The notes under the pieces: model-generated
Told to the model about the DNA's origin: nothing
Database searches by the model: none
What the model saw: only the letters and a program-made list of their open reading frames with translations
Shown: positions 43,310 through 51,998 of the stretch, piece by piece
Position numbering within the stretch: the first letter of the stretch is position 1
Layout: every line of letters starts with the position of its first letter
NCBI GenBank assembly: GCA_963756575.1
Contig: CAVWOM010000007.1
Coordinates: 271,492 to 335,491, forward strand
Direction: 5' to 3'
DNA length: 64,000 nucleotides
DNA from: Palsa-504 sp963756575
GTDB taxonomy: Bacteria; Actinomycetota; Actinomycetes; Streptosporangiales; Streptosporangiaceae
Program-made: the position numbers and the translations under genes

Positions 43310-44070
43310 ACGACGCTCCCGTGCTCACCGTTCAGGATCTGCATCGCCAGTTCGGCGGGGTGCACGCGGTGAACGGCGCGTCCTTTTCCGTCCCGCCCGG
43401 CCAGATCACCGGCCTGATCGGGCCCAACGGGGCCGGGAAGTCGACCGTGCTCAACATCATCGCCGGTGCGCTGAAGCCGAGCGCTGGGACGGTTTCCTTC
43501 CAGGGGAAGGAGGTCACCGGACTGCCCTCCTACCGGGTGGCCCGGCGCGGGATCATCCGCACCTTCCAGCTCTCCAGTGAGTTCGCCGCGCTGACCGTAC
43601 TGGAGAACCTGCTGGTCGCGGCGCCTGCCCAGCGGGGCGAGGCGCTATGGCAGGCGGCGCTCGGCAAGCGGTACTGGCGGCCCCAGGAGCGGGCATCGGT
43701 GGAGCGCGCCCGGCAGCTGATGGCCCGCTTCGACATGTCCGCCAAGGAAGATGAGTACGCCGGGAACCTCAGCGGCGGCCAGAAACGCCTGCTGGAGCTG
43801 ATGCGCGGGCTGATGGCCAATCCCACGCTGTTGCTGCTCGATGAGCCGATGGCCGGCGTGAACCCGTCCCTGGCCCGCCGGATCGAGCAGCATCTGGCCG
43901 ACCTGGTCGGTGAGGGACTCACGATGCTGATGATCGAGCACGAGCTGGCCGTGGTGGAACGGCTGTGCGACCCCGTCGTGGTCATGGCCCAGGGACGAGT
44001 GATCTCGCAGGGAACCATGGCCGCCCTCCGTTCCGATCAAGAGGTGCTAGATGCCTATCTCATCGGATAG
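43306..44070 (+). CDS. livG: ABC transporter ATP-binding protein LivG
   Basis: A 254-residue ABC ATPase. Walker A is GLIGPNGAGKSTVLN, the signature is NLSGGQKRLLELM and Walker B is LLLLDEPMAGVNPSLA, with switch His in MIEHELAVVE. The C-terminus carries the usual short LivG extension. It powers transport together with livF, whose coding region overlaps its 3' end by 20 bp. Confidence 0.92.
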   Translation: MNDAPVLTVQDLHRQFGGVHAVNGASFSVPPGQITGLIGPNGAGKSTVLNIIAGALKPSAGTVSFQGKEVTGLPSYRVARRGIIRTFQLSSEFAALTVLENLLVAAPAQRGEALWQAALGKRYWRPQERASVERARQLMARFDMSAKEDEYAGNLSGGQKRLLELMRGLMANPTLLLLDEPMAGVNPSLARRIEQHLADLVGEGLTMLMIEHELAVVERLCDPVVVMAQGRVISQGTMAALRSDQEVLDAYLIG

Positions 44071-44920
44071 CGCACCGGGCGAGCGGGAGCGGCACCCGGC
44101 GGTCCTGCGCCTGGATGGCGTCGCGGCGGGATACGGCGGCGCCGCGATCGTGTCCGACGTGAGCATCAGCGTCGGGCCAGGAGAGGTGGTCTCAGTTATC
44201 GGGCCGAACGGCGCGGGCAAGTCCACCTTGCTCAAGGCCGTGACTGGCCGGCTCCCGGCGATGGCCGGCACGGTCACCTTCAAGGACCGGGACGTGACGA
44301 ACTGGCGTGGGCATCTCCTCGCCCGGATAGGGCTGGGTTTCGTCCCGCAGACCAAGGACGTGTTCGACACCCTGACGGTAACCGAGAACCTGGAGATGGG
44401 CGGCTACCTGCTCACGAAATCGCAGCTGGCCGCCAGGATCGATCAGGTGATGTCGACGTTCCCGGCACTGGCGGACATGCGGTCGCGGACCGCGAGCAAG
44501 CTCAGCGGCGGCGAACGGAAGATGCTCGCGGTGGGGCGGGTGCTGATGGCCGAGCCGGCCCTTCTCGTCCTCGACGAACCGACCTCCGGCCTGTCGCCAG
44601 AGCTGTCCCGGTCGGTGCTGCGGGACCAGGTCCGGCGCCTGGCCGATTCCGGGACGGCCGTGCTGCTGGTCGAGCAGAAGGCGTTCGAGGCGCTCGGTGT
44701 GTCCGACTGGGCCTACATCCTGGTGGCGGGACGGGTTGAGGTCGCGGGCGCGGCCAGCGAGATTCTCGGCCGGCCCGACATCCGCGAGGTCTTTCTCGGC
44801 CGGTCCGGAGCCGATTCCCCGGCCGCGTCGTCCCCGCCTGGACAGGCCGGGCGCGATCTCAATACCCCGACGCACCCAGCTTTAGGTCGAGAGCCATGGG
44901 CGAGACGGACGATCGAGTAG
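44051..44920 (+). CDS. livF: ABC transporter ATP-binding protein LivF
   Basis: A 289-residue ABC ATPase with Walker A VIGPNGAGKSTLLKA, signature KLSGGERKMLAVG and Walker B LLVLDEPTSGLSPE, followed by VEQKAFEALGV in place of the usual histidine switch segment. It is longer than a typical LivF by a Pro/Ser-rich tail of about 40 residues. It overlaps the GntR gene by 25 bp. Confidence 0.9.
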   Translation: MPISSDSAPGERERHPAVLRLDGVAAGYGGAAIVSDVSISVGPGEVVSVIGPNGAGKSTLLKAVTGRLPAMAGTVTFKDRDVTNWRGHLLARIGLGFVPQTKDVFDTLTVTENLEMGGYLLTKSQLAARIDQVMSTFPALADMRSRTASKLSGGERKMLAVGRVLMAEPALLVLDEPTSGLSPELSRSVLRDQVRRLADSGTAVLLVEQKAFEALGVSDWAYILVAGRVEVAGAASEILGRPDIREVFLGRSGADSPAASSPPGQAGRDLNTPTHPALGREPWARRTIE

Positions 44921-45612
44921 GCCCCGCCTCCCAAGATCCAGACGAAACCGGCGACGACCGCTCCGCTACGGTGCGGCAGCCGGTGCTCCGGCCACGGGGC
45001 ACATATGTCAGCAAGAGTGACATGGTCACCGGCGTCCTCAGGGAACTCATTACGAACGGCCGGCTGTCGCCGGGCACGCCGCTCCGCCAGCGCGACCTGG
45101 CCGAACAGTTCGAGGTGAGCTACACGCCGGTGCGCGAGGCGCTCCGGCGCCTCGAGTCAGAGGGTCTGGTGGATAGCGACGTGCACCGGGGGGCCACCGT
45201 TGCGCGCACCGAGTCGGAGGAACTGGCCGAGAACTACCGGATCCTGGCCGCCCTGGAGGCACTGGCTGGAAGCCTGGCGGTGGCCAAGGTCACCGACGAT
45301 GACATCGCGGATATCGAAGCCCGCTGCCGGGAGGTTACGGCGTGCCCACCGGATGACGACCGGCTGGCGGAACTCAACCGGCAGTTTCATTTTCGGATCT
45401 ACGAATGCGCGCGCTCGCCGATGCTTCTCCTCCTCATGAGGTTGTTGTGGCGGTCGTTCCCGCACGGCCCGCAAGCCGGGCGGCCGCACTCCGAATCGGC
45501 TCGGCAGCACCAGGCTCTGGTCAGGGCACTCAAGCACCGAAATGAGAAGCAGGTAGCCGCCATAATCCACGCCCACGTCCTCGGCAGCATTAAGTACCTG
45601 CCGGAGCAATGA
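44896..45612 (+). CDS. GntR/FadR-subfamily transcriptional regulator
   Basis: A 238-residue regulator. The N-terminal winged helix has DMVTGVLRELITNGRLSPGT and VSYTPVREALRRLESEGLV. The C-terminal all-helical FCD-type ligand domain has LAALEALAGSLAVAKV, RQFHFRIYECARS and HQALVRALKHRNEKQ. As the last gene of the operon it is the natural local regulator of transport and catabolism, with a metabolite as ligand. Candidate sites are the repeats at 37408-37438 and the palindrome at 45704-45732. Confidence 0.9.
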   Translation: MGETDDRVGPASQDPDETGDDRSATVRQPVLRPRGTYVSKSDMVTGVLRELITNGRLSPGTPLRQRDLAEQFEVSYTPVREALRRLESEGLVDSDVHRGATVARTESEELAENYRILAALEALAGSLAVAKVTDDDIADIEARCREVTACPPDDDRLAELNRQFHFRIYECARSPMLLLLMRLLWRSFPHGPQAGRPHSESARQHQALVRALKHRNEKQVAAIIHAHVLGSIKYLPEQ

Positions 45613-46211
45613 CCGGTCGGGAACCGCTGGGCCTCGGCCGGTCCGCCGCCGCTCGCGATCGCGGGCCTCACGTCGGCGGGCAGGGGCCAGGAGAACGCTA
45701 TCTTGATGATAATCGGGACGTAATTATCGTCATAACGAGCTGATTGGCCGGTGCTTGCCTCTTGTGTCCGGGCCGCTACCGGCGGGCTGGTAACCGGGCC
45801 GCCGGCCGCAGGCGGTCGGCACCCGATACGTCTCGTACGCCGTACGGCCGGCCGGCCCCCGGCGTTGGTCACGAGAGTACGGCGTCCGGCCGAGGGCAGT
45901 ACGAGGAGTCACTGTACGATCACGAGGTGCAGGTGCGGTGCGGCCTGATCCCGGCCAGGTCAGACGGCGGGTTATCCTTCGGGTTGAAGATCTCGCCGGT
46001 TTACTGGCGAATGCCCCATGGCGGCCACCCAGAAGATGATTATATGTCCTTAGTCGCTTTGTAACATCAGAGTGCGACCCGCCCGCCATGTTGACCCGAG
46101 CAGCGGCGATCGTTGCGAAAGGAAAGAAAGGGTGCGTATGGAGGGGGGCATGCGCCGCTTCAGCCGGACATACGCGCTGGCTCAGTCTTGCCGATGCGAG
46201 GTGCGAACGTA
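45613..46211. other. ~600-bp intergenic region before the conservon
   Basis: No gene is supported: a plus-strand frame at 45744-46064 has no ribosome-binding site, odd composition and no recognisable domain. AT-rich islands at 45695-45735 and 46035-46070 stand out. The first contains a clear dyad (next entry). The promoter of the conservon operon probably lies in the right half, near ATATGTCCTTAGTCGC (46041-46056). Confidence 0.5.
45704..45732. promoter_or_regulatory. Imperfect 10-bp palindrome, AT-rich
   Basis: TGATGATAAT (45704-45713) and ATTATCGTCA (45723-45732) mirror each other at 9 of 10 positions with a nine-base spacer. It lies about 90 bp past the GntR stop codon and could be a binding site for that regulator or for one controlling the conservon. 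Confidence 0.5.
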
Positions 46212-49200
46212 GTGCGTAAACGATCGGTGACGAATCCCGGCAGCCCAGCTGGCGCGGCCGGGGCCGTCAGCGGAGGGTCAGTCGGCGGTGAGGGCTCAGT
46301 GCCTCGTGCGGGCGGACGTGCCCCGGGCGGCGGCTCGGATGCCGTCAGCGGACGGGCCGTGGCGAGCACAGGACCGCAGCCCGTCATCGGCCCGGCCGCC
46401 GCTAGCGGTCAGACACCCGTGGCCGTAGCCCAGCCCCCGGCGGACCCCCCGCCCGCGGCCGGCATGGTTGAGGCCACCCATTCGCATCCGAGACGGCCCA
46501 GCCCGGTCCGGTCGCGATTCGCCCTGAGTAACTGGCGCGTCCGGTGGCGGCTGGCCGCCTTGATCGCCGTGCCGGCGCTGACCGCGGCGGTACTCGGCGG
46601 CCTGACCATCAACCGGGACGTCGGCGACTGGCAGACGAACGGCCGTGTTCAGCACCTCGCCCAGCTCACCGGCGCGATGGACAAGTACGTCCAGGCAGTA
46701 GAGGATGAACGCGACTATTCCGTCGCCTCCACGGCGAACAGGGCTGACTATTCAGCCCGGCTGAGGACCGCACGGCAGACCACCGACGGCGCCGCCACCC
46801 AGGTGGCCGCCTTGACAGACGGCATCACCGTCGCAGACGGCTATCCGCTCGCCACGGTGCAGGCAACAAACGCGATTAAAGTGAGCGTGAACTCCCTGCC
46901 GCTCATCCGCAAGGCGGCAGCGAACCCGGCCTTCCCCATGACGGCGATCATGCAGGCCTACACGGCGAACGTCATTCAGCCCGCGGACGCATTCACCGGC
47001 GTCGTCGGGAACGAGGCCAGCAATACCGATTTCCGGGGCGACGTCACCGCCTTGGGCGCCCTGCTCCAGGCCGAAGACTCCAAGTCAGTCCAGCGAGCCC
47101 TCATGCTGACGGCGGTCAGTACGCCGCAGCCGTCGCTGTCGTCCGACGAGGCTGCCAGCCTCCAGCAGGCACAGCGGCAGGAAGTAGTGGACCTGGCCAA
47201 CTTCAACTCCTCGGTGGGTGTCGCCGAGCAGCAGAACTACAGCAACACGGTGACCGGGGCGCCGGTGGATAAGGCCGCCCAGCAGGAATCACTTGCGCTA
47301 GCTTTGCTGACCGGCACCGGGCCGCACCGGCTCACCCCGGATCAGCAGCACATCCTGGCCGCCGCGAACGTGAACGACCAGATGTCGAGCACCATCGGCA
47401 AGATGCGGCAAGTCCTCGACGGACTGACCGGCGACATCTCCACGCTAGCCAATAAGTCCAAGGACAATTCCAGCCTGAGCCTGCTGGCCACCAGCCTCGT
47501 GACGCTGCTGCTGCTGTTCTTGGTGTTGCTGGTCTCGGCGGTCGTGGCCCGCTCGCTGATCCGTCCGCTGCGCAAGCTGCGTACCGACGCGCTCGACGTA
47601 GCCGGGCACCGGCTGCCCGAGATGGTGCGCCGGCTCAGCCAGAGCGAGGGCGCCGACGAGAGCTATGAGATCGAGCCGATCGGGGTCACCTCCACCGACG
47701 AGATCGGTGAAGTCGCGCGGGCCTTCGACCAGGTCCACCGTGAGGCGGTCCGGCTGGCGGCCGACGAAGCCATGCTGCGCGGCAACCTGAACGCCATGTT
47801 CATCAACCTGTCGCGGCGCAGCCAGTCGCTGATCGAGCGCCAGCTGTCGCTGATCGACTCGCTGGAGCAGAGCGAGCAGGACTCCGGCCGGCTGTCCAGC
47901 CTGTTCCGGCTGGACCACCTGGCCACCCGTATGCGCCGTAACTCGGAGAACCTCCTGGTCCTGGCCGGTCACGAGGTGACCAGGCGGTGGAGCCAGCCGG
48001 TGCCGCTGGTGGACGTGCTCCGCGCGGCCATCTCCGAGATCGAGCAGTACGAGCGGGTCGTCCTCAACGTCCAGCCCGGGATCGTGGTCGTCGGCCAGGC
48101 CGTCAACAACGCGGTCCACCTGGTCGCCGAGATCGTGGAGAACGCGACCACGTTCTCCCCCGAGGACACCCAGGTCTACGTGTCCGGCCAGCCGCTGAGC
48201 AGCGGCGGCGTGCTCCTCGACATCACCGACAACGGCGTGGGCATCTCGGATCAGGAGATGTCGCACGCGAACTGGCGGCTGGACAACCCGCCCGTGGTCG
48301 ACGTGGCCGTGTCCCGCCGGATGGGCCTGTTCGTGGTCGGCCGCCTCGCCGCGCGGCACGGCATCCGGGTCCGGCTGCGGCACGCTCAGGTCGGCGGCCT
48401 GACCGCGCTGATCTGGCTGCCGGACACGGTGGCGGCGCCCGAGGTCGCTCCGCCGCTCGGCCGGCTCCGCCGGTTCGAGGCGGATGACTACGGCCCCGCC
48501 CCGTCGCTGTCCGCGCCCACCGCGATCGCCCCGGCTCCGGGCTCCACGGCGGCCTCGCAGGCCACCGCGGCCGCGCGGATTCCCCGGTTTTCACCCACGG
48601 CTCCGGGCGCTCCCGCCGCCCCGGCTCCGCCGTCCTTCAGCCCCGCCGCGAACGCCGGCTCGCCCGGTGCCCCGCCGCTGCCAGGCCGCGCCGATGTCGG
48701 CGCCTCCGCGAACAGCATCCCCGGGACCAGCACGCCAGGGAACGCGAACGGCATACCCGGGAACGGTGCCCCCGGCCAGAACGCGCCCGCCCAGGGCGGC
48801 TCCCCGGCCGGCAACAACTGGGAGCCCGCCGGTAACGGCTGGGATCTCGGTAGCAGCCGGGACGGCCGTGACGCGCCGCCCGCCCCGGCCCTGCCCGTCC
48901 GTAACGGCAACGGCCACGGGACGTCCCACGGCAGGCCGGCCGGCGACACGGCCGAGCCGCGGACCCCGGCGCCAGGCGGCCCGAGCCGGATGCCCGCCTT
49001 CGGCGGGATGGGAACCCAGGGCCCGCAGCCTCCGCGGTTCCCGATCGGCAGCCAGAACGTGCACGGCAGCGACGGCCCGAGCGCGGCTGACGCCGCCCAC
49101 GGCGTGGTCGCCGGCGGTCAGGGGCGGGGCAACACGAACGACGGCCAGGTCGCCGTCCCGGCGGCCGGGCCGGAGCCGCGGCTGCCGATCTTCGATTCGC

Positions 49201-49577
49201 TGGAGTCCGACTGGTTCCGGCGGAGCGGGCAGCCCATGACCACGCCCCAGCGGGGTGGCCCGGCGGCGCAGGCCGCGCCGGCCGCACCGAAGGCCGCGCA
49301 GGCCACCTGGACCTCGCCCGCGGATGAAGGCTGGCGCGCGGCTGAGGTGGTGGCGTCGCCCGCGGCAGGAGATACTACCCAAGCAGGGCTGCCGAGGCGG
49401 GTTCCGAGGGCTAATCTCGTGCCTGGATCCGTTGGCAGCAGTGGAGGTCCCAGTAATAACGAAGCAGAAGTCGAGGCACCCGCGCGGTCGGCGGACGCGG
49501 CCCGTTCCCGCATGGCCAGCTTCCAGCGAGGCGTACGCGAAGGTCGCGCCGCCGCACCCCAGGACGAGGAGCCGTAG
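46212..49577 (+). CDS. cvnA: Conservon sensor kinase CvnA (nitrate/nitrite-sensing domain)
   Basis: About 1121 residues. Order: a basic N-terminal segment, helix 1 (WRLAALIAVPALTAAVLGGL), an external NIT-like sensor region, helix 2 (LLATSLVTLLLLFLVLLVSA) and a HAMP/coiled-coil region with LNAMFINLSRRSQSLIERQL. Then comes a histidine-kinase-like ATPase domain (HLVAEIVENATTFSPED, DNGVGISDQEM, GLFVVGRLAARHGI) and a 350-residue Pro/Gly-rich disordered tail. It is the membrane input of a conservon that signals through roadblock, DUF742 and GTPase proteins. GTG 46212 is preferred; ATG 46194 and TTG 46113 are in frame. Confidence 0.88.
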   Translation: MRKRSVTNPGSPAGAAGAVSGGSVGGEGSVPRAGGRAPGGGSDAVSGRAVASTGPQPVIGPAAASGQTPVAVAQPPADPPPAAGMVEATHSHPRRPSPVRSRFALSNWRVRWRLAALIAVPALTAAVLGGLTINRDVGDWQTNGRVQHLAQLTGAMDKYVQAVEDERDYSVASTANRADYSARLRTARQTTDGAATQVAALTDGITVADGYPLATVQATNAIKVSVNSLPLIRKAAANPAFPMTAIMQAYTANVIQPADAFTGVVGNEASNTDFRGDVTALGALLQAEDSKSVQRALMLTAVSTPQPSLSSDEAASLQQAQRQEVVDLANFNSSVGVAEQQNYSNTVTGAPVDKAAQQESLALALLTGTGPHRLTPDQQHILAAANVNDQMSSTIGKMRQVLDGLTGDISTLANKSKDNSSLSLLATSLVTLLLLFLVLLVSAVVARSLIRPLRKLRTDALDVAGHRLPEMVRRLSQSEGADESYEIEPIGVTSTDEIGEVARAFDQVHREAVRLAADEAMLRGNLNAMFINLSRRSQSLIERQLSLIDSLEQSEQDSGRLSSLFRLDHLATRMRRNSENLLVLAGHEVTRRWSQPVPLVDVLRAAISEIEQYERVVLNVQPGIVVVGQAVNNAVHLVAEIVENATTFSPEDTQVYVSGQPLSSGGVLLDITDNGVGISDQEMSHANWRLDNPPVVDVAVSRRMGLFVVGRLAARHGIRVRLRHAQVGGLTALIWLPDTVAAPEVAPPLGRLRRFEADDYGPAPSLSAPTAIAPAPGSTAASQATAAARIPRFSPTAPGAPAAPAPPSFSPAANAGSPGAPPLPGRADVGASANSIPGTSTPGNANGIPGNGAPGQNAPAQGGSPAGNNWEPAGNGWDLGSSRDGRDAPPAPALPVRNGNGHGTSHGRPAGDTAEPRTPAPGGPSRMPAFGGMGTQGPQPPRFPIGSQNVHGSDGPSAADAAHGVVAGGQGRGNTNDGQVAVPAAGPEPRLPIFDSLESDWFRRSGQPMTTPQRGGPAAQAAPAAPKAAQATWTSPADEGWRAAEVVASPAAGDTTQAGLPRRVPRANLVPGSVGSSGGPSNNEAEVEAPARSADAARSRMASFQRGVREGRAAAPQDEEP

Positions 49578-49622
49578 GACCCGATGAAAGCTAAAGGCAC
49601 AGCGATACGAGGAGGAACCTGT

Positions 49623-49652
49623 ATGAACGGGCGACGAGAGGAGTGCGCATGA
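49623..49652 (+). CDS. Nine-codon leader ORF before cvnB
   Basis: An AGGAGG Shine-Dalgarno sequence at about 49609-49614 precedes ATG 49623, which opens the peptide MNGRREECA and stops at TGA 49650-49652. The stop overlaps the ATG of cvnB (ATGA, 49649-49652). The strong ribosome-binding site and exact overlap suggest translational coupling that loads ribosomes onto cvnB. Function as a regulatory leader is inference. Confidence 0.5.
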   Translation: MNGRREECA

Positions 49653-50083
49653 GCACGCCAGGGCGCCCTGCGCAGGACCTTAACTGGCTGATCACCAACT
49701 TCGTGGAGCGCGTGCCGGACGTGGCTCACGCGGTCGTGGTGTCCTCGGACGGCCTGCCGCTGGCGTTCAGCGCGGGCTTCCCGCAGGAGCGAGCCGACCA
49801 GCTGGCGGCGGTGACGTCGGGGCTGACCAGCCTGACCCAGGGCGCGTCGCGGGTGTTCGAAGGCGGCGCGGTGGTGCAGACTGTGGTGGAGATGCAGCGG
49901 GGTGTGCTGGTGATCATGGCGATCAGCAACGGCTCAAGCCTTGCTGTCCTCGCTGCGTCCACCTGTGATCTCGGGCTCGTGGCCTATGAGATGACCTTGC
50001 TGGTTGAGCGGGCCGGGCGGGTCCTTACTCCCGCCACACGCGGCGTCATGCAAGCAGCCATCCCGGGGGATGGACGACGATGA
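49649..50083 (+). CDS. cvnB: Roadblock/LC7-domain protein CvnB
   Basis: A 144-residue roadblock/LC7 protein: DLNWLITNFVERVPDVAHAV, SSDGLPLAFSAGFPQERADQ, and GVLVIMAISNGSSLAVLAAS. In conservons these proteins link the sensor kinase to the Ras-like GTPase, probably as an activator or platform. ATG 49649 has GAGAGGA six bases upstream. Order cvnA-B-C-D is complete here. Confidence 0.93.
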   Translation: MSTPGRPAQDLNWLITNFVERVPDVAHAVVVSSDGLPLAFSAGFPQERADQLAAVTSGLTSLTQGASRVFEGGAVVQTVVEMQRGVLVIMAISNGSSLAVLAASTCDLGLVAYEMTLLVERAGRVLTPATRGVMQAAIPGDGRR

Positions 50084-50095
50084 CCGGAGGTTTCA

Positions 50096-50569
50096 GTGGC
50101 GGGCCAAGGGCGAGGTGACAATCAGTCGCCGTTCGTGGGCTTGCCCGGTTCCTGGCAAGGACGGGCCGGTCTGTGGGACGAAGGGCCGGGACCAGGACGT
50201 TCTGGGTTCGGCTTCGGGGCTGACGAAGATGGTGCGACAAGGCTCGTCCGGCCGTATACCGTTACAGGTGGCCGGACACAGCCGAGGTACCAGCTCGCCA
50301 TTGAGGCACTGGTCACGGCGACTGTGCTCGAACCGCGCGACCTCTCGGTGCTGGCGCCGGAATGCCAGGCGATCCTGCAGTTCTGCCGGGACTGGAGGTC
50401 GGTGGCCGAGGTATCAGCGGTGCTCCGGCTACCGCTAGGCGTGGCCAGGATTCTCATCGCCGACATGAGCGCGGACGGGCTCGTCCGCATTCAGCAGCGC
50501 GATGACTCTGAGGGCCGTCCGGACCTCAATTTGCTCGAAAGGGTGCTTAGTGGACTCCGTAAGATCTAG
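50096..50569 (+). CDS. cvnC: DUF742-domain protein CvnC
   Basis: A 157-residue DUF742 protein with LVRPYTVTGGRTQPRYQLAI, EALVTATVLEP and a winged-helix-like region (EVSAVLRLPLGVARILIADM, then GLVRIQQRD). The N-terminal ~45 residues are Gly-rich and longer than usual. GTG 50096 follows CGGAGG by five bases. An ATG at 50080 overlaps the cvnB stop but hits TGA after 12 codons; its peptide looks like a typical CvnC start, so an indel near 50115 is possible. Confidence 0.85.
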   Translation: MAGQGRGDNQSPFVGLPGSWQGRAGLWDEGPGPGRSGFGFGADEDGATRLVRPYTVTGGRTQPRYQLAIEALVTATVLEPRDLSVLAPECQAILQFCRDWRSVAEVSAVLRLPLGVARILIADMSADGLVRIQQRDDSEGRPDLNLLERVLSGLRKI

Positions 50570-51152
50570 CGTCGCCCAGCCCCGGTCCGACGCGCCCGCC
50601 ATGACGTCGGTCAAGATTGTGGTGGCCGGTGGATTTGGCGTGGGAAAGACAACGTTCGTGGGTTCGGTGTCGGAGATCACCCCGCTGACGACCGAGGCCG
50701 TCATGACCGTGGCCAGCACGGACGTCGACGACTTGTCGCATGTGCCGGATAAGTCGACGACCACCGTGGCCATGGACTTCGGCCGTATCACCTTGGACAA
50801 GGACTTGGTCCTCTACATGTTCGGAACCCCGGGCCAGCACCGGTTCTGGTTCATGTGGGACGACCTGATCCAGGGCGCGATCGGCGCGGTCGTGCTGGTG
50901 GACACCCGCCGCCTAGCCGACTCCTTCCCCGCGGTGGACTACTTCGAGGCGTCCGGGCTGCCGTTCGTGATCGGCATCAACGGGTTCCACGGGCAGTTCC
51001 CGCACCGTTCGCGGGACGTCAGCGAGGCCCTGGCCATCTCACCGGACGTGCCGGTGATCCCGTGCGACGCGCGGAACCGCGAGTCGACCAAGGCGACCCT
51101 GGTCACCCTGGTCGAGCACGCCATGTCGATGCAGACGGCCGGACGGTTCTGA
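50550..51152 (+). CDS. cvnD: Ras-like GTPase CvnD
   Basis: A 200-residue small GTPase: P-loop VVAGGFGVGKTTFVGS, switch II region MFGTPGQHRFWFMWDDL and a G4-like INGFHGQ. It overlaps cvnC by 20 bp; the GTG start at 50550 is chosen because it matches family length and has a nearby AAGG. It should act as the switch that receives signals through CvnB and CvnC. It ends the conservon. Confidence 0.9.
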   Translation: MDSVRSSVAQPRSDAPAMTSVKIVVAGGFGVGKTTFVGSVSEITPLTTEAVMTVASTDVDDLSHVPDKSTTTVAMDFGRITLDKDLVLYMFGTPGQHRFWFMWDDLIQGAIGAVVLVDTRRLADSFPAVDYFEASGLPFVIGINGFHGQFPHRSRDVSEALAISPDVPVIPCDARNRESTKATLVTLVEHAMSMQTAGRF

Positions 51153-51179
51153 TACACGGCCGCTGGCTGCCCGGCGTGA

Positions 51180-51998
51180 TCAACGTGCGGCTGCCCCCGG
51201 TCTGAGCGCACGAGCGCGCAGGAACGCCACCGAGCGCCGCACGATCGCGTCCACGTCCTCGGCCCCGTTCCAGAAGTGCGTGGCGCCCGGCACCAGCTCG
51301 AGCTCGACGACCGCCCCGGCCCCGTGCAGCGCTTCCGCCAGCCGGATGCTCTGGGCCGGCGGCACCATGTCGTCGGCGGCCCCGTGCATCAGCAGGACCG
51401 GCGGCGCGGCGGCGCCGGCCTGGGTCACCGGGCTGGCCTCCCGGGCCAGGTCGGGGACCGACGCGGCCGGGGCGCCGAGGAACAGCGCCTCCCGGGACTG
51501 CGGTCCGGGATCCGGCGTGCCGCCGGCCGCGGCGACGTCAAAGGCCAGGCCGGCCAGGTCGGTGACCGGGAACCAGGCCACCACGGCCTGCACGCCGGCT
51601 CCGGTCAGCGCGGCCATCAGGGCGAGGTGGCCGCCGGCCGAGTCGCCCCACAGGAACACCCGGCCGGGGTCCAGCCCGTAGGCGGCGGCCTGGTCGCGAG
51701 CCCAGCCGACCGCGGCGCGGACGTCCTCTACCGCCGCCGGGTAACGCGCCTCGCCGCTGAGCCGGTAGTCGACCGCCGCCACCGCGAAACCCCGCGCCGC
51801 CAGCCGCTCGTAGAAATCCGCGCCCAGCCGGGGCAGCGGGTGGCGCCGCGAGCCACGCCGCCACCCGCCCCCGTGCACGTGCACGATGACCGGCGGCGGA
51901 GCGTCGGCCGCAGGCAGGTACAGGTCGAGCTCCAATGGCCGGAACCCGGGCACGTCACCGTAGACAAGATCAGGAATATGCCGAACGTGCGGGTTCAC
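51180..51998 (-). CDS. Alpha/beta-hydrolase, esterase/kynurenine-formamidase-like
   Basis: A 272-residue hydrolase with oxyanion motif HVHGGGWRRGS, nucleophile GDSAGGHLALMA (Ser in GDSAG) and catalytic His in GATHFWNG. It resembles the HSL/BD-FAE-type esterases that cleave acyl or formyl groups. It starts inside the stop of the amidohydrolase (GTGA, 51995-51998) and is the last gene of the operon. Confidence 0.88.
   Translation of the reverse strand: MNPHVRHIPDLVYGDVPGFRPLELDLYLPAADAPPPVIVHVHGGGWRRGSRRHPLPRLGADFYERLAARGFAVAAVDYRLSGEARYPAAVEDVRAAVGWARDQAAAYGLDPGRVFLWGDSAGGHLALMAALTGAGVQAVVAWFPVTDLAGLAFDVAAAGGTPDPGPQSREALFLGAPAASVPDLAREASPVTQAGAAAPPVLLMHGAADDMVPPAQSIRLAEALHGAGAVVELELVPGATHFWNGAEDVDAIVRRSVAFLRARALRPGAAAR

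Noticed and set aside
45744..46064. 106-codon frame before the conservon
   Set aside because: No ribosome-binding site and an implausible composition. It overlaps the AT-rich promoter-like island.
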